Of a DNA stretch of 64,000 bases, positions 32,865-42,091 are shown in pieces. The position numbers and the translations under genes were made by a program. A model generated the notes under the pieces. It had not been told where the DNA came from, did no database searches, and saw only the letters and a program-made list of their open reading frames with translations. This DNA is from JAVJRN01 sp040218415 (GTDB lineage: Bacteria; Bacteroidota; Bacteroidia; Cytophagales; Cyclobacteriaceae): positions 401,780-465,779 of the forward strand of contig JAVJRN010000049.1 of NCBI GenBank assembly GCA_040218415.1. The letters are read 5' to 3'. The first letter of the stretch is position 1; every line of letters starts with the position of its first letter.

Positions 32865-33824
32865 ATGTCTAAAGGCATTTCAAAAACTAATTTTTCTTTT
32901 GACGGACTTACCTCCAAATATGTGGGTAAGGTGCGTGATGTATATTCATTTGATGATACCTTGGTCATGGTGGCTTCCGATCGTATTTCTGCTTTCGATG
33001 TAATCCTCCCAAGACCCATTCCCCATAAAGGGCAAGTGTTGAATCAAATTGCTGCGAAATTTTTGGAGATGACCTCCGACATAGTTCCAAATTGGGTGCT
33101 GAGCGTTCCTGATCCAAATGTAACGATTGGAAAGAAATGCGAGCCTTATAAGGTGGAAATGGTGATTAGAGGTTACCTCGCGGGTCATGCGTGGAGAGAA
33201 TATAAGGAAGGAAAACGAACCATTTGCGGGGTGGCTATGCCTGAAGGTTTGAAGGAAAATGACCCCTTTCCTGTACCGATTATTACGCCTACTACCAAGG
33301 CTGATCAAGGGCACGACGAGGATATTTCAAGAGAAAGCATTTTGAGTACAGGTTTAGTATCGGAACAAGAATATGCACAACTAGAAGATTATACCCGGAA
33401 ACTCTATCAAAGAGGTTCAGAAATCGCAAATGAGCGAGGATTGATTTTGGTGGACACCAAATACGAATTTGGTAAGTACCAAGGTCAAATCACCCTAATA
33501 GATGAGGTTCATACCCCAGATTCTTCAAGGTATTTTTACCAAAATGGTTATGCGGAAAGGCAGAAAAACGCAGAACCCCAAAAGCAACTATCCAAGGAAT
33601 TTGTTAGACAATGGTTGATCTCAAACGGCTTCCAAGGCAAAGAGGGACAAGCCATACCGGACATGTCTGATGAGTTTATTGAGATGGTTTCGGCGAGATA
33701 TATTGAGCTTTTTGAAAACATTACCGGGGATCATTTTGTACTCGATAAGAGTGATCTGAAAGAAGAAAGAATTAAAAACAACATAGAAGGTTATTTAAAC
33801 AGCGAACTTGCTGGCAATAATTGA
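32865..33824 (+). CDS. purC: Phosphoribosylaminoimidazole-succinocarboxamide synthase (SAICAR synthetase)
   Basis: Start chosen at ATG 32865 (MSKGISKTNFSFDGLTSKYV); the frame stays open upstream but family alignment begins here, giving 319 residues, the length usual in this phylum. Diagnostic stretches are KVRDVY, ASDRISAFDVIL, RPIPHKGQVLNQ, VIRGYLAGHAWREY and LILVDTKYEFGKY. The enzyme joins aspartate to CAIR using ATP in purine synthesis. It leads a run of closely spaced genes (16 bp to the STAS gene, then 3 bp, then an overlap), so purC, STAS, rnz and the queuosine transporter are probably co-transcribed. Confidence 0.96.
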   Translation: MSKGISKTNFSFDGLTSKYVGKVRDVYSFDDTLVMVASDRISAFDVILPRPIPHKGQVLNQIAAKFLEMTSDIVPNWVLSVPDPNVTIGKKCEPYKVEMVIRGYLAGHAWREYKEGKRTICGVAMPEGLKENDPFPVPIITPTTKADQGHDEDISRESILSTGLVSEQEYAQLEDYTRKLYQRGSEIANERGLILVDTKYEFGKYQGQITLIDEVHTPDSSRYFYQNGYAERQKNAEPQKQLSKEFVRQWLISNGFQGKEGQAIPDMSDEFIEMVSARYIELFENITGDHFVLDKSDLKEERIKNNIEGYLNSELAGNN

Positions 33825-33840
33825 TTAAACATAAGATAAA

Positions 33841-34224
33841 ATGAAATTTTCAATAGATAGACAAGATCAGTATACAGTTATCGCATTTGATGAGGAGAAA
33901 CTGGATAGTACAGTCGCACCAGAAGTGAAATCAGAATTTGTTACACTTCAAGCAGAAGGCGTACAAAACTTAATTGTTGATTTAAGCGGAGTAAAATATT
34001 CCGATTCATCTGGGTTAAGCGCGCTTTTGGTAGGGAACAGACTATTTTCTGATAAAGGATCATTTGTTCTTTGCAAAGTAACAGATCACGTCATGAAGCT
34101 GATCAATATTTCCCAGTTGGATAAAGTAATGGACATATTGCCGACCATAGAAGAGTCAATTGATACGGTATATATGAATGCACTTCAAAGAGGTTTGGAA
34201 GAGCAGGGTGGTGAGAAAGCCTAA
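33841..34224 (+). CDS. STAS-domain anti-sigma factor antagonist-like protein
   Basis: A 127-residue single STAS domain. The phosphorylatable serine region is intact (VDLSGVKYSDSSGLSALLVG), as in SpoIIAA/RsbV antagonists, and the N-terminus (FSIDRQDQYTVIAFDEEKLD) fits. Such proteins bind anti-sigma kinases, although in Bacteroidota the partner is often unknown; no kinase or sigma gene is adjacent. The last 20 residues extend slightly beyond the domain. It sits in the purC-rnz run. Confidence 0.88.
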   Translation: MKFSIDRQDQYTVIAFDEEKLDSTVAPEVKSEFVTLQAEGVQNLIVDLSGVKYSDSSGLSALLVGNRLFSDKGSFVLCKVTDHVMKLINISQLDKVMDILPTIEESIDTVYMNALQRGLEEQGGEKA

Positions 34225-34227
34225 TCG

Positions 34228-35145
34228 TTGGCTTTAGAGTTACAAATATTAGGGTCTAATTCAGCGGCTTTTGCCCACAGTAGACACCATACTTCGCAAC
34301 TTCTTCGTATTCAAGAGAAATATTTTCTTATTGATTGCGGAGAAGGTACCCAAATGCTTATAAAAAAGCACAAGATTAAGCTTTCGCGAATCAACACGAT
34401 CTTAATTTCTCATCTCCACGGAGATCATTATTATGGCCTTATTGGGCTGTTATCGACATTGCACTTATACGGTCGCCGAACAGTTTTAAAAATATTTGGT
34501 CCTCCAGGCTTAAGAGATATTATCTCTCTTCAACTCAAATATTCAGAGACTCGTTTGACTTACGATATCGAATTTCATGAATGGGTGCCAAACGTATCTT
34601 CTGTCATTTATGAAGATGATAAAATGACTATTAAGACGGTTCCCCTAGATCATAGAGTGTCCTGTTCGGGTTATCTTTTTCAGGAAAAACCGAAATCTCG
34701 AAGGATAAGGCGGGAAGCTGTTGACGGTCATTTAACACCAATGCAGGTTAATCTTCTGAAGAATGGCGAGGATGTTTTCGATGAAGACAATAACCTGATC
34801 TATGAGGCAAAACTGGTCACTTTACCGCCTTATCGTCCATTCAGTTATGCTTTTTGTTCAGACACCCGGCTTAAACCGTCTTTAATCGAAACCTTGAATA
34901 AGGTAGATCTGGTTTATCATGAGGCCACTTTCATGCATGATATGCTAGACCGTGCACAAAGTACCTACCACACTACCGCACGACAAGCGGCAGAGCTTGC
35001 CAGAGATGCTAACATAGGAAAACTACTTCTTGGTCATTTTTCTACACGTTATAGAGATCTTGCTCCATTATTGATTGAGGCACGCCAGTATTTCGAAAAT
35101 ACAGAACTGGCTATTGAGGGCGAAAAATTTGTGGTAAGTGAATAG
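34228..35145 (+). CDS. rnz: Ribonuclease Z
   Basis: A 305-residue metallo-beta-lactamase-fold protein starting at TTG 34228 (MALELQILGSNSAAFAHSRH), 3 bp after the STAS stop. It has the metal motif SHLHGDHYYGLIGLL, the PPYRPFSYAFCSDTR strand, HEATFMHDM and the late GHFSTRY His, all characteristic of RNase Z, which cuts the 3' trailer from tRNA precursors. The tRNAs in this window lack encoded CCA, which is the kind of substrate RNase Z handles. It overlaps the next gene by 8 bp. Confidence 0.95.
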   Translation: MALELQILGSNSAAFAHSRHHTSQLLRIQEKYFLIDCGEGTQMLIKKHKIKLSRINTILISHLHGDHYYGLIGLLSTLHLYGRRTVLKIFGPPGLRDIISLQLKYSETRLTYDIEFHEWVPNVSSVIYEDDKMTIKTVPLDHRVSCSGYLFQEKPKSRRIRREAVDGHLTPMQVNLLKNGEDVFDEDNNLIYEAKLVTLPPYRPFSYAFCSDTRLKPSLIETLNKVDLVYHEATFMHDMLDRAQSTYHTTARQAAELARDANIGKLLLGHFSTRYRDLAPLLIEARQYFENTELAIEGEKFVVSE

Positions 35146-35932
35146 TAAAAAACAGCAACTGTTTATTGTATTGAGCGGAATATTCCTAACCAATGCAATA
35201 CTCGCCGAAATGATCGGTGTGAAAATATTTTCCGCTGAAAAAACGCTTGATTTGAACCCTGCCAATATTTCACTACTGGATGGCTTTGTTCTCGACTTTA
35301 ATCTTACAGCTGGGGCGGTAATATGGCCAATCGTATTCCTGACTACAGACATTATCAATGAATACTTTGGTAAAAAAGGCGTTCAAAAAATTAGTTTCAT
35401 TGCTGCTGGCTGTATTGCCTATGCATTTTTAGTTATAACCTTAGTGACTGACTTAGCCCCAGCAGATTTTTGGTTGGAGGTCAATGGGACAGATCCTAAC
35501 GGAAATGCTTTTGATATTAACTATGCTTTCAGTACCATTTTTAGACAAGGTTTAGGGATTATTGTAGGTTCCCTAGTGGCATTTTTGCTGGGACAATTAC
35601 TGGATGTTTATGTCTTTCAAAAATTACGAAAATGGACTGGTTCCAAGATGATTTGGCTGAGGGCTACAGGTTCGACGCTTGTATCTCAATTTATTGATTC
35701 ATTTGTTGTGCTGTTTATTGCCTTTTATCTACTTGCCCCAGAAGGAGGGCAGTGGAGTTTTCCGCAGTTGATGTCTGTGGGTATTATCAACTACATCTAC
35801 AAATTTGTGGTCGCTATAGCCATGACCCCATTGATCTACTTGGCGCATTGGCTTATTGACAACTATTTAGGACAATCATTGTCTGATGAAATGACAAGTG
35901 AAGCCTCAGCGAATAGCCAGGGCTTTATTTGA
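35138..35932 (+). CDS. Queuosine precursor transporter, YhhQ family
   Basis: A 264-residue membrane protein starting at GTG 35138 with about six helices. LTTDIINEYFGKKGVQKISFI and the later RATGSTLVSQFIDSFVVLFI are the conserved signatures of the YhhQ/VUT_1 family, which imports queuosine precursors such as preQ0. A hydrophilic loop (DFWLEVNGTDPNGNAFDINY) lies between helices three and four. The final residues are polar (DEMTSEASANSQG). It closes the purC run and converges on the ABC ATPase with 2 bp between them. Confidence 0.9.
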   Translation: MNSKKQQLFIVLSGIFLTNAILAEMIGVKIFSAEKTLDLNPANISLLDGFVLDFNLTAGAVIWPIVFLTTDIINEYFGKKGVQKISFIAAGCIAYAFLVITLVTDLAPADFWLEVNGTDPNGNAFDINYAFSTIFRQGLGIIVGSLVAFLLGQLLDVYVFQKLRKWTGSKMIWLRATGSTLVSQFIDSFVVLFIAFYLLAPEGGQWSFPQLMSVGIINYIYKFVVAIAMTPLIYLAHWLIDNYLGQSLSDEMTSEASANSQGFI

Positions 35933-35934
35933 GA

Positions 35935-36597
35935 TTATTTCTTTAAACCTCCATCTTCTAGCTCTATCAATCGTGAGCCGTATTCCGCAAACTTTTCGTT
36001 ATGTGTGACTTGAATGATGGTCATTCCCTCTGCATTGAGCTGCTTCAATATACCCATAACTTCCTCACCTTGAGAGCTATGCAGGTTGCCTGTGGGCTCA
36101 TCAGCGAGTAGTAATTTTGGTTTTCCTATGATGGCTCTTGCCACACCAACGATTTGTTGCTGACCTCCTGAGAGTTGTTCAGGAAATAGATCTTTTTTGG
36201 CGACTATATTGAAACGATCCAGCATTTCGGCAACCATACTGGCTCTTTCTTTCCTTTTGACACCTCTATATAACAGTGGTGTTTCAATATTCTCATAAAC
36301 ATTGAGCTCATCGATTAAATGATAGGCTTGGAATATAAAGCCAATATGTTCTTTATGAATTTGAGCAGTTTTTCTTTCACTGAACTTATGCACAGGTTCA
36401 TCGAGAAAATAATATTCACCCTGACTAGGCTTATCCAGCATACCAATAATATTCATTAAAGTGGACTTGCCTGACCCACTTGGCCCCATAATACTCACAA
36501 ATTCTCCTTGCTTTATTTCAAGATCAATACTTTTCAGGATAAAATTTCGCTGAAACCTTGAGTCAATAAATTTATCAATATTTTGAAGTTTGATCAT
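35935..36597 (-). CDS. ABC transporter ATP-binding protein (LolD/MacB type)
   Basis: A 220-residue ATPase subunit of the LolD/MacB class: Walker A GPSGSGKS, Q-loop region FIFQAYHLIDELNVYEN, signature LSGGQQQ, Walker B LLLADEP and switch His in QVTHN. After the signature the usual arginine (QQQRV) is replaced (QQQIVGVARA), a mild oddity. These ATPases drive lipoprotein release or macrolide/peptide export together with an FtsX-type permease. No permease gene is adjacent, so it may work with one encoded elsewhere. Confidence 0.9.
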   Translation of the reverse strand: MIKLQNIDKFIDSRFQRNFILKSIDLEIKQGEFVSIMGPSGSGKSTLMNIIGMLDKPSQGEYYFLDEPVHKFSERKTAQIHKEHIGFIFQAYHLIDELNVYENIETPLLYRGVKRKERASMVAEMLDRFNIVAKKDLFPEQLSGGQQQIVGVARAIIGKPKLLLADEPTGNLHSSQGEEVMGILKQLNAEGMTIIQVTHNEKFAEYGSRLIELEDGGLKK

Positions 36598-36738
36598 TTC
36601 ACTTTTTTTGATTTGAGACGATGGGTTATCGGCAAGAGCCTTGGCAGTTTACGAATATAATGGAGTTGGGGTTGACCTTGATTGTCTTCAAGACTCTCAT
36701 TCGTATAATTATCTCATGGATTCTATGTAAAATTCGCT

Positions 36739-37389
36739 TTAAGCGTTCAATATTTTTGAAATCAAAGCTGGCTTCACTTCATGTACACCCTCAAACCATA
36801 CAACTTCCGGCTTAGTCTCAAAAAGATCTTCTGCTTGTTTAAGCAATGCTGCATCCAAACCCTCTTTGAAAAAAGGGTCGTTCGTTCCACTATAGTAGGA
36901 GACCTCTTTCTTTACTTGAAAATCAAAATCTTGTGTTGTTAATTCAGGGGGAATTGAACCTGCCCAAAGTATCATCTTATGAAAGGGCAACTTTAAGTGC
37001 GCGGCTATTCTACACATGGTCGAGACACCCTGTGAAAAACCGAAGTAGATCAATTTTTTATCCTTTAGTAAGTTCTGTAAATCGTAATTGTCAGCGATGG
37101 CATCTAAAAAGCTTTTTTGGTTTTCGATATCGGTCAAGCGATCATCTTTGGTCATCCATGTCGCCCCAACTCGACCACTAAAGCCCTTTTGGTAAAATTT
37201 GGACAAACCTTGCGGACAAATGATAAAGTTTTGTTGACTGTCGAGTTCAGAGAACTTGGTGATAAAGTATCTGGAGAGCTGTGCATATCCATGAAATGCA
37301 AGCCAAACATATTGTGTGTCGTTCGTAAGCTCATTTAATGTATGAAAAGGAGCATTGAACTCAAAAGTGATGTGATGTTCCATACTCAT
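36739..37389 (-). CDS. Alpha/beta hydrolase, phospholipase/carboxylesterase type
   Basis: Start chosen at ATG 37389, which overlaps the stop of the DUF819 gene (ATGA); an upstream in-frame start exists but lies inside that gene. The 216-residue protein has the family layout: AFHGYAQLSRYF, nucleophile Ser in YFGFSQGVSTM, Asp in YYSGTNDPFF and a late His (EGVHEVKP). The family hydrolyses ester bonds of small acyl substrates; the real substrate is unknown. It is translationally coupled to the putative transporter upstream, suggesting a shared pathway. Confidence 0.82.
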   Translation of the reverse strand: MSMEHHITFEFNAPFHTLNELTNDTQYVWLAFHGYAQLSRYFITKFSELDSQQNFIICPQGLSKFYQKGFSGRVGATWMTKDDRLTDIENQKSFLDAIADNYDLQNLLKDKKLIYFGFSQGVSTMCRIAAHLKLPFHKMILWAGSIPPELTTQDFDFQVKKEVSYYSGTNDPFFKEGLDAALLKQAEDLFETKPEVVWFEGVHEVKPALISKILNA

Positions 37390-38618
37390 GGACTGACTGC
37401 TTGCATCATCAGACCGCAAAGATAAGCCCCATACGTACCCAAGACATATCCAAAAACGGCCAATAAAACGCCAACAGGGGCAAGCGATGGATGAAAAGCA
37501 GCAGCAATAATGGGGGCAGAAGCTGCTCCGCCTACGTTGGCGGTACTACCCACGGCAACAAAGAAATAGGGAGCTTTAATGATTTTCGCAACTATAAATA
37601 ACAGTATGACATGAATAGAAATCCAAGTAAAGCCCAGAAGAAAAAGGCTTGGGTTCTCAAAAATAGAGAGCAGGTTCATATTCATTCCAATGGTAGCGAT
37701 CAAAACATAAAGTAGTGCACTTCCTATACGTGAAGCGCCTGCACCTTCTAGCTTTTTAACTTTGGTGAAGGAAAGAATAACACCCAGAATGGACGCAATA
37801 ATAACTAACCAGAAAAATCCTGAGGTGAGGCTATATTGAGCAAGATGCGGGTAGTTTTCTTCAATGTGGGGAGCAATAATATCACTTAAGAAATGTGCCA
37901 TTCCAGTACACCCAAATCCAACCATTAGGATTTTCATCAGGTCTGTTAGCGTTGGAATTTTCTTCATACTATCTTGAAAGTCCGACATTTTTTTCTTTAA
38001 ATCTTCAATAGCGCTGTTGTCGGCTTTGAATTTACGGTCGATAATATGTGATACGCCTACACCTACAAGGAGCACTCCCAACCAAAGATTTCCAACGATC
38101 ACATCAACGGTAACCATTTTTGAAAATAGTGCCCCATTCACTTCAAAAACCTCTTTCATGGCTGCTTGATTGGCACTTCCTCCTATCCAGGATCCTGCAA
38201 TGGTGGTCATGCCGCGCCATATTTCGTTCGGTGCTTCGGCTATAACCAAGTCAGGTGAAATAAAGGAAAAGATTAGAATAGCTATAGGCCCACCGATCAT
38301 GATTCCCAAGGTACCCGTCAAAAACATAATTAATGCCTTTGGTCCCAGTTTAAAAATTTCTTTTAAATCTACGCTTATGGTTAAAAGCACCAAGCTTGCT
38401 GGCAATAAGTACCGTGACGCAACAAAATAAAGTTTTGACTTTGAAGGATCAAATAGACCTAAGGTGGCTGGAATAGACGGCAGAAAATAACAAAGTAATA
38501 ATGCAGGGACTACACCGTAGAATTTTTTCCATATCGGGTGATCGCTGTTTGAAGTGGAAAATACCAGGCCTAAGATGACCATTAAGATTCCAAATATTAC
38601 CGCATCATTGTTGATCAT
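37386..38618 (-). CDS. DUF819-family membrane protein
   Basis: Start taken at ATG 38618 (MINNDAVIFGILMVILGLVF), 11 bp after the NUDIX stop; the longer reading would overlap that gene with a basic, non-hydrophobic N-terminus. The 410-residue protein has about 11-12 helices and the family's FYGVVPALLLCYFLPSIPAT and SWIGGSANQAAMKEVF motifs, and AVGSTANVGGAASAPIIAAA near the end. DUF819 resembles sodium-dependent or gluconate-type permeases, but the substrate is unknown. It is coupled to the esterase gene that follows. Confidence 0.87.
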   Translation of the reverse strand: MINNDAVIFGILMVILGLVFSTSNSDHPIWKKFYGVVPALLLCYFLPSIPATLGLFDPSKSKLYFVASRYLLPASLVLLTISVDLKEIFKLGPKALIMFLTGTLGIMIGGPIAILIFSFISPDLVIAEAPNEIWRGMTTIAGSWIGGSANQAAMKEVFEVNGALFSKMVTVDVIVGNLWLGVLLVGVGVSHIIDRKFKADNSAIEDLKKKMSDFQDSMKKIPTLTDLMKILMVGFGCTGMAHFLSDIIAPHIEENYPHLAQYSLTSGFFWLVIIASILGVILSFTKVKKLEGAGASRIGSALLYVLIATIGMNMNLLSIFENPSLFLLGFTWISIHVILLFIVAKIIKAPYFFVAVGSTANVGGAASAPIIAAAFHPSLAPVGVLLAVFGYVLGTYGAYLCGLMMQAVSP

Positions 38619-38629
38619 TCTTTTTCGAT

Positions 38630-39259
38630 TTATTCGTTTTTTATGACTTCTACGAGCTCGCTGAGCATCATGGCTGTAGCTCCCCAAACAACTCGATCGG
38701 ATATATCAAAGTATGGGGAATCCAAAGATAAGCCAGGTGAGATAGTTATCTCTTTTGATTTGACCGAGCGCCGATCCAATAACTTCTCTAATGGAGCCTC
38801 AATGACTTCAGCCACTTCATAGTTGTCGGGGATAAAAGTTGGTTGATTTCCATTATAGTATCCAATGACTGGTAATATTTGATGATTACTCGCACCCACG
38901 TAAAACTCAGAGAGTGCGCCAATGACTTCTACCTTCGTTTGAGTAATTCCTATTTCTTCCTCTGTTTCTCTTAAAGCTGTAGCAATTAAATCATTGTCGG
39001 TTTTTTCCATTTTTCCGCCGGGTAATCCTATTTGGCCACTATGTACACCAATATACTTGGGTCGCTGAATTAGGGGGAAATGCCAATCATTATTGTGCCA
39101 GTAAAATAATATCAAAACAGCTCCCAGTTTTGGAGGATCCGTAAACTTGAATCTGGGCTTTTTATTCCGCATCGTGGGAATCATTTTACGATGAGCCTGA
39201 TCGCCGGGCAATGGCTCTCTAAGTTTTTTCTCAAGGTTAGAAATGAAATTATCGCTCAT
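38630..39259 (-). CDS. NUDIX hydrolase, CoA pyrophosphatase-like (NudL type)
   Basis: Start set at ATG 39259 (MSDNFISNLEKKLREPLPGD); a TTG three codons upstream is possible. The 209-residue protein has the NudL N-terminal LPGDQAHRKM motif and the extended Nudix box GGKMEKTD...ALRETEEEIGI. NudL-type enzymes hydrolyse CoA and related nucleotides. C-terminal VVWGATAMMLSELV is the usual terminal helix. The gene is followed closely by DUF819 on the same strand, so the three genes 39259-36739 probably form one transcript. Confidence 0.9.
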   Translation of the reverse strand: MSDNFISNLEKKLREPLPGDQAHRKMIPTMRNKKPRFKFTDPPKLGAVLILFYWHNNDWHFPLIQRPKYIGVHSGQIGLPGGKMEKTDNDLIATALRETEEEIGITQTKVEVIGALSEFYVGASNHQILPVIGYYNGNQPTFIPDNYEVAEVIEAPLEKLLDRRSVKSKEITISPGLSLDSPYFDISDRVVWGATAMMLSELVEVIKNE

Positions 39260-39384
39260 TAAATTCAAAGATAGTATTTCTTATATTTTCCCGCTGCTAT
39301 ACTGTCCCACAACAATGTCAAAAACGGTAATAGAAGCTTGTTTTCAGGTTTTATTGTGATATGACTAAAATGCTAGATCAATAT

Positions 39385-40404
39385 TCAACCACAATACTTT
39401 TCAGACAAAATGCTCGCCTGTTGTTCTTCCAAAGAAATACCTTTTTTCCAAGCCTCGCATGCTTCTTCGAGCTGATTCAAGTGGTACAAACTTCGTCCTA
39501 AAGGCGTGTATACTTCATCGATAAACTTGTTTCGCGAGATGGCTTCATTGAATAGTCTAACGGCATCTTTATGCTGGTCTCTTTTTGCATACAAAAGACC
39601 CTTATTTCTATAGGCCCAAGCATTTGAAGGATCAAGAATGATGCTTCTATTAATGTCTTTTTCTGCGGCGGTTAGTGAGTCGATTTCCAGAAAAAGAAAT
39701 CCTCGGTTGTTTAAAAAATAAGGTTCCAAAGGCACGATAGAAAGCGCTTGATCGATAGCGTTGAATGCTTTTTCTGCGTCTTTTTGTTTGATATAAATTT
39801 GACTTAAGGTGTTGTAAGCGTTTGCTTCGTTTTTGTTGATTGCTATGGCTTTAAAGCTAAAAATCTCAGCGCTATCCAACTGATTATTAAATAGGTAAAG
39901 TGTAGAAAGGTTGACAAAAGTTTCAGGATTGCTCGGATCTAAAGACAAAGCGGTTTTAAAACTTGAGATAGCTTTCTGATATTTTCTAGATTTGGTTAGG
40001 ATCAATCCCTTATAAAAATGAACATAAGCAGAGTCTTGAAATGCTTTGAGAATGGTATTCACATCTTCCAGCGCTTGATTGTATTTATTTACATTTTCAT
40101 AGGCATAAGCACGATTAAATATGGCTTCATAATATCGTGGATCTAAAGCAATCGCCTGCGTATAATCCTGAATGGCCTCATAGCCATGATCATCTTCCAG
40201 ATAGGCTACCCCACGATTATTCAAGGCTTCCTTATAATTTGGATCGATTTTCAGAGATTTCGAATAAAAATCAATGGCCAGATCCAAGTCATTTCTCTCC
40301 AAAGCTTCATTTCCTTGGAGGAAAAAACGATCTCTTTTGATCTCATCTGAAGAGCATGCCGAAAAAATGGAAAGTATGGCGATTAGTTTGAGTATTCTTA
40401 GCAT
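39385..40404 (-). CDS. TPR-repeat lipoprotein
   Basis: A 339-residue protein with a lipobox (ILKLIAILSIFSAC, Cys17) and about eight tandem tetratricopeptide repeats from residue 28 to 325 (for example NNRGVAYLEDDHGYEAIQDY, WAYRNKGLLYAKRDQHKDAV). It should be an inner- or outer-membrane-anchored periplasmic scaffold; the partner is unknown. Upstream of it lies the array of tRNA-tail repeats. Confidence 0.9.
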   Translation of the reverse strand: MLRILKLIAILSIFSACSSDEIKRDRFFLQGNEALERNDLDLAIDFYSKSLKIDPNYKEALNNRGVAYLEDDHGYEAIQDYTQAIALDPRYYEAIFNRAYAYENVNKYNQALEDVNTILKAFQDSAYVHFYKGLILTKSRKYQKAISSFKTALSLDPSNPETFVNLSTLYLFNNQLDSAEIFSFKAIAINKNEANAYNTLSQIYIKQKDAEKAFNAIDQALSIVPLEPYFLNNRGFLFLEIDSLTAAEKDINRSIILDPSNAWAYRNKGLLYAKRDQHKDAVRLFNEAISRNKFIDEVYTPLGRSLYHLNQLEEACEAWKKGISLEEQQASILSEKYCG

Positions 40405-40420
40405 GGCGCAAAATTAATCA

Positions 40421-41018
40421 TAAAAAATACCCCAAAAATTAATCTGAGGCTTTTAAAGTAGCCTGAACGGAAGCCGAAATAGGATGAACGAACCATTGAC
40501 CGATCATTTCAATTTTCTCTTCAAGTTTAGGCATAAAACAAACCCCAGAAATTAATCTGAGGATTTTGTTGTAGCGGGAAGTGGACCCGTAATGGAATGA
40601 ACGAACCATAGACCGATCATTTCAATTTTCTCTTCAAGTTTAGGCATAAAAAAAAACCAGAAATTAATCTGAGGTTTTCGTAGTAGCGAGAATTGGACCC
40701 GTAATGGAATGAACGAACCATTGACTTTTTATTGAATTTTCTCTTCAAGTATCGTCACAAAAAACCCAAGAAATTAATCTAAGGTTTTTGTAGTAGCGGG
40801 AAGTGGACCCGTAATGGAATGAACGAACCATAGACCGATGATTACAATTTTCTCTTCAAGTTTAGGCATAAAAAAAAACCCAGAAATTAATCTGAGGTTT
40901 TTATTGTAGCGGGAAGTGGACCCTTAATGGAATGAACGAACCATTGACCGATGATTACAATTTTTTCTTCAAGTTTAGGCATAAAAAAACCTCAGAAATT
41001 AATCTGAGGTTTTTGTAG
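40421..41018 (-). repeat. Six-copy tandem array of tRNA 3' end plus terminator
   Basis: Reading on the reverse strand from the initiator tRNA, a unit of about 112 bp recurs: hairpin CCTCAG-n-CTGAGG with T-run, a TATGCCTAAACTTGAAGA segment, ATGGTTCGTTCATTCCATTA, and a degenerate TTCCCGCTA. Hairpin copies start at about 40430, 40543, 40656, 40765, 40879 and 40990. The last parts copy the tRNA T-arm and acceptor 3' strand, so each unit is a decayed tRNA end with its terminator. Decay increases with distance from the tRNA (the sixth copy has lost the tRNA-like part). This fills the 600 bp between the TPR gene and the tRNA. Confidence 0.88.
40983..41012 (-). terminator. Terminator of the initiator tRNA gene
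   Basis: CCTCAGAAATTAATCTGAGG forms a six-pair hairpin with T-runs on both sides, 7 bp after the tRNA 3' end. It is the intact first member of the repeated hairpins. Confidence 0.8.
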
Positions 41019-41091
<73 letters not shown>

Positions 41092-41203
41092 ATGTGGACT
41101 GCAAAAGTACAAATTGATTGTTAAAATGCAAGGGTCTAAAGAATTCTTTTTTAAATATTTCACTCGCTCTTTAGTCCCTTGCCATTGATTTTGTGTGAAA
41201 TGA

Positions 41204-42091
41204 TTAACTAAACATAGAACTGACTTCAATGTCTTTCGAGCCTGGCGTGTATTTATAAAAACCTTCACCTGTTTTGGCGCCTTTATAACCTGCAGTTACC
41301 ATGTTGACCAACAAGGGGCAGGGCGCATATTTTGGATTTCCAAAACCATCGTGAAGTACTCTGAGAATAGACAAACAAACATCCAATCCAATAAAATCCG
41401 CCAGTTGTAAAGGTCCCATTGGATGCGCCATACCCAATTTCATGACGGTATCTATTTCTTCCACACCCGCAACACTTTCATAGAGCGTATAAATTGCCTC
41501 GTTGATCATAGGCATGAGAATTCTGTTTGCTACGAATCCGGGATAATCATTCACCTCAACAGGTACTTTGCTTAAGTTTCTCGACAATTCCATGATGGTA
41601 TTCGTGGTTTCGTCGGAGGTAGCATAGCCTCTGATCACTTCAATCAACTTCATGACAGGAACGGGGTTCATAAAGTGCATGCCTATCACTTTATCCGGTC
41701 TTTTGGTAACCGCAGCAATTTTTGTAATAGATATGGAGGAGGTATTAGTGGATAAAATGGCTTTTTCTGGCGCATGATTATCCATGTCTTGGAAAATTTT
41801 CAATTTGATTTCTAGGTTTTCTGTAGCAGCCTCAACCACCAAATCTGCATTTTTGACACCTTCATTGAGTTGTGTAAATGTGGTGATTCTTTGCAGTGTA
41901 GCATCTTTATCCTCGGAGGAGATCAATTCCTTATTAACCTGTCTGTCCAGATTTTTACCTATAGTAGCTATTGCCTTATCAAGGGCTGATTGAGAAATGT
42001 CAATGAGACTCACGGAATATCCATGTTGAGCAAAAACATGGGCGATACCATTTCCCATTGTACCAGAGCCTATTACTGAGATATTGTTCAT
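41204..42091 (-). CDS. 3-hydroxybutyryl-CoA dehydrogenase
   Basis: A 295-residue NAD-dependent dehydrogenase: Rossmann motif VIGSGTMGNGIAHVFAQ at the N-terminus, STNTSSISI, the catalytic His in IGMHFMNPVP, and C-terminal domain landmarks GFVANRILMPMINEA and AHPMGPLQLADFIGLD. It interconverts 3-hydroxybutyryl-CoA and acetoacetyl-CoA. It overlaps the upstream GH13 gene by 4 bp, so it is co-transcribed with it although the two are not obviously in one pathway. The thiolase at 29842 would act on its product. Confidence 0.94.
   Translation of the reverse strand: MNNISVIGSGTMGNGIAHVFAQHGYSVSLIDISQSALDKAIATIGKNLDRQVNKELISSEDKDATLQRITTFTQLNEGVKNADLVVEAATENLEIKLKIFQDMDNHAPEKAILSTNTSSISITKIAAVTKRPDKVIGMHFMNPVPVMKLIEVIRGYATSDETTNTIMELSRNLSKVPVEVNDYPGFVANRILMPMINEAIYTLYESVAGVEEIDTVMKLGMAHPMGPLQLADFIGLDVCLSILRVLHDGFGNPKYAPCPLLVNMVTAGYKGAKTGEGFYKYTPGSKDIEVSSMFS

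Noticed and set aside
36621..36815. 64-codon forward frame between ABC ATPase and esterase genes
   Set aside because: Overlaps the 3' end of the esterase gene on the other strand and has no hydropathy or motif pattern.
40748..40764. A 17-base match (CAAGTATCGTCACAAAA) between one tRNA-tail repeat unit and the first bases of the window inside ccoI
   Set aside because: A match of this length is close to what chance allows in 64 kb, and no wider similarity surrounds it.
40421..41018. CRISPR array as an explanation of the regular repeats
   Set aside because: Units are about 112 bp and are similar along their whole length, with hairpin and tRNA-like parts; there are no unique spacers and no cas genes.
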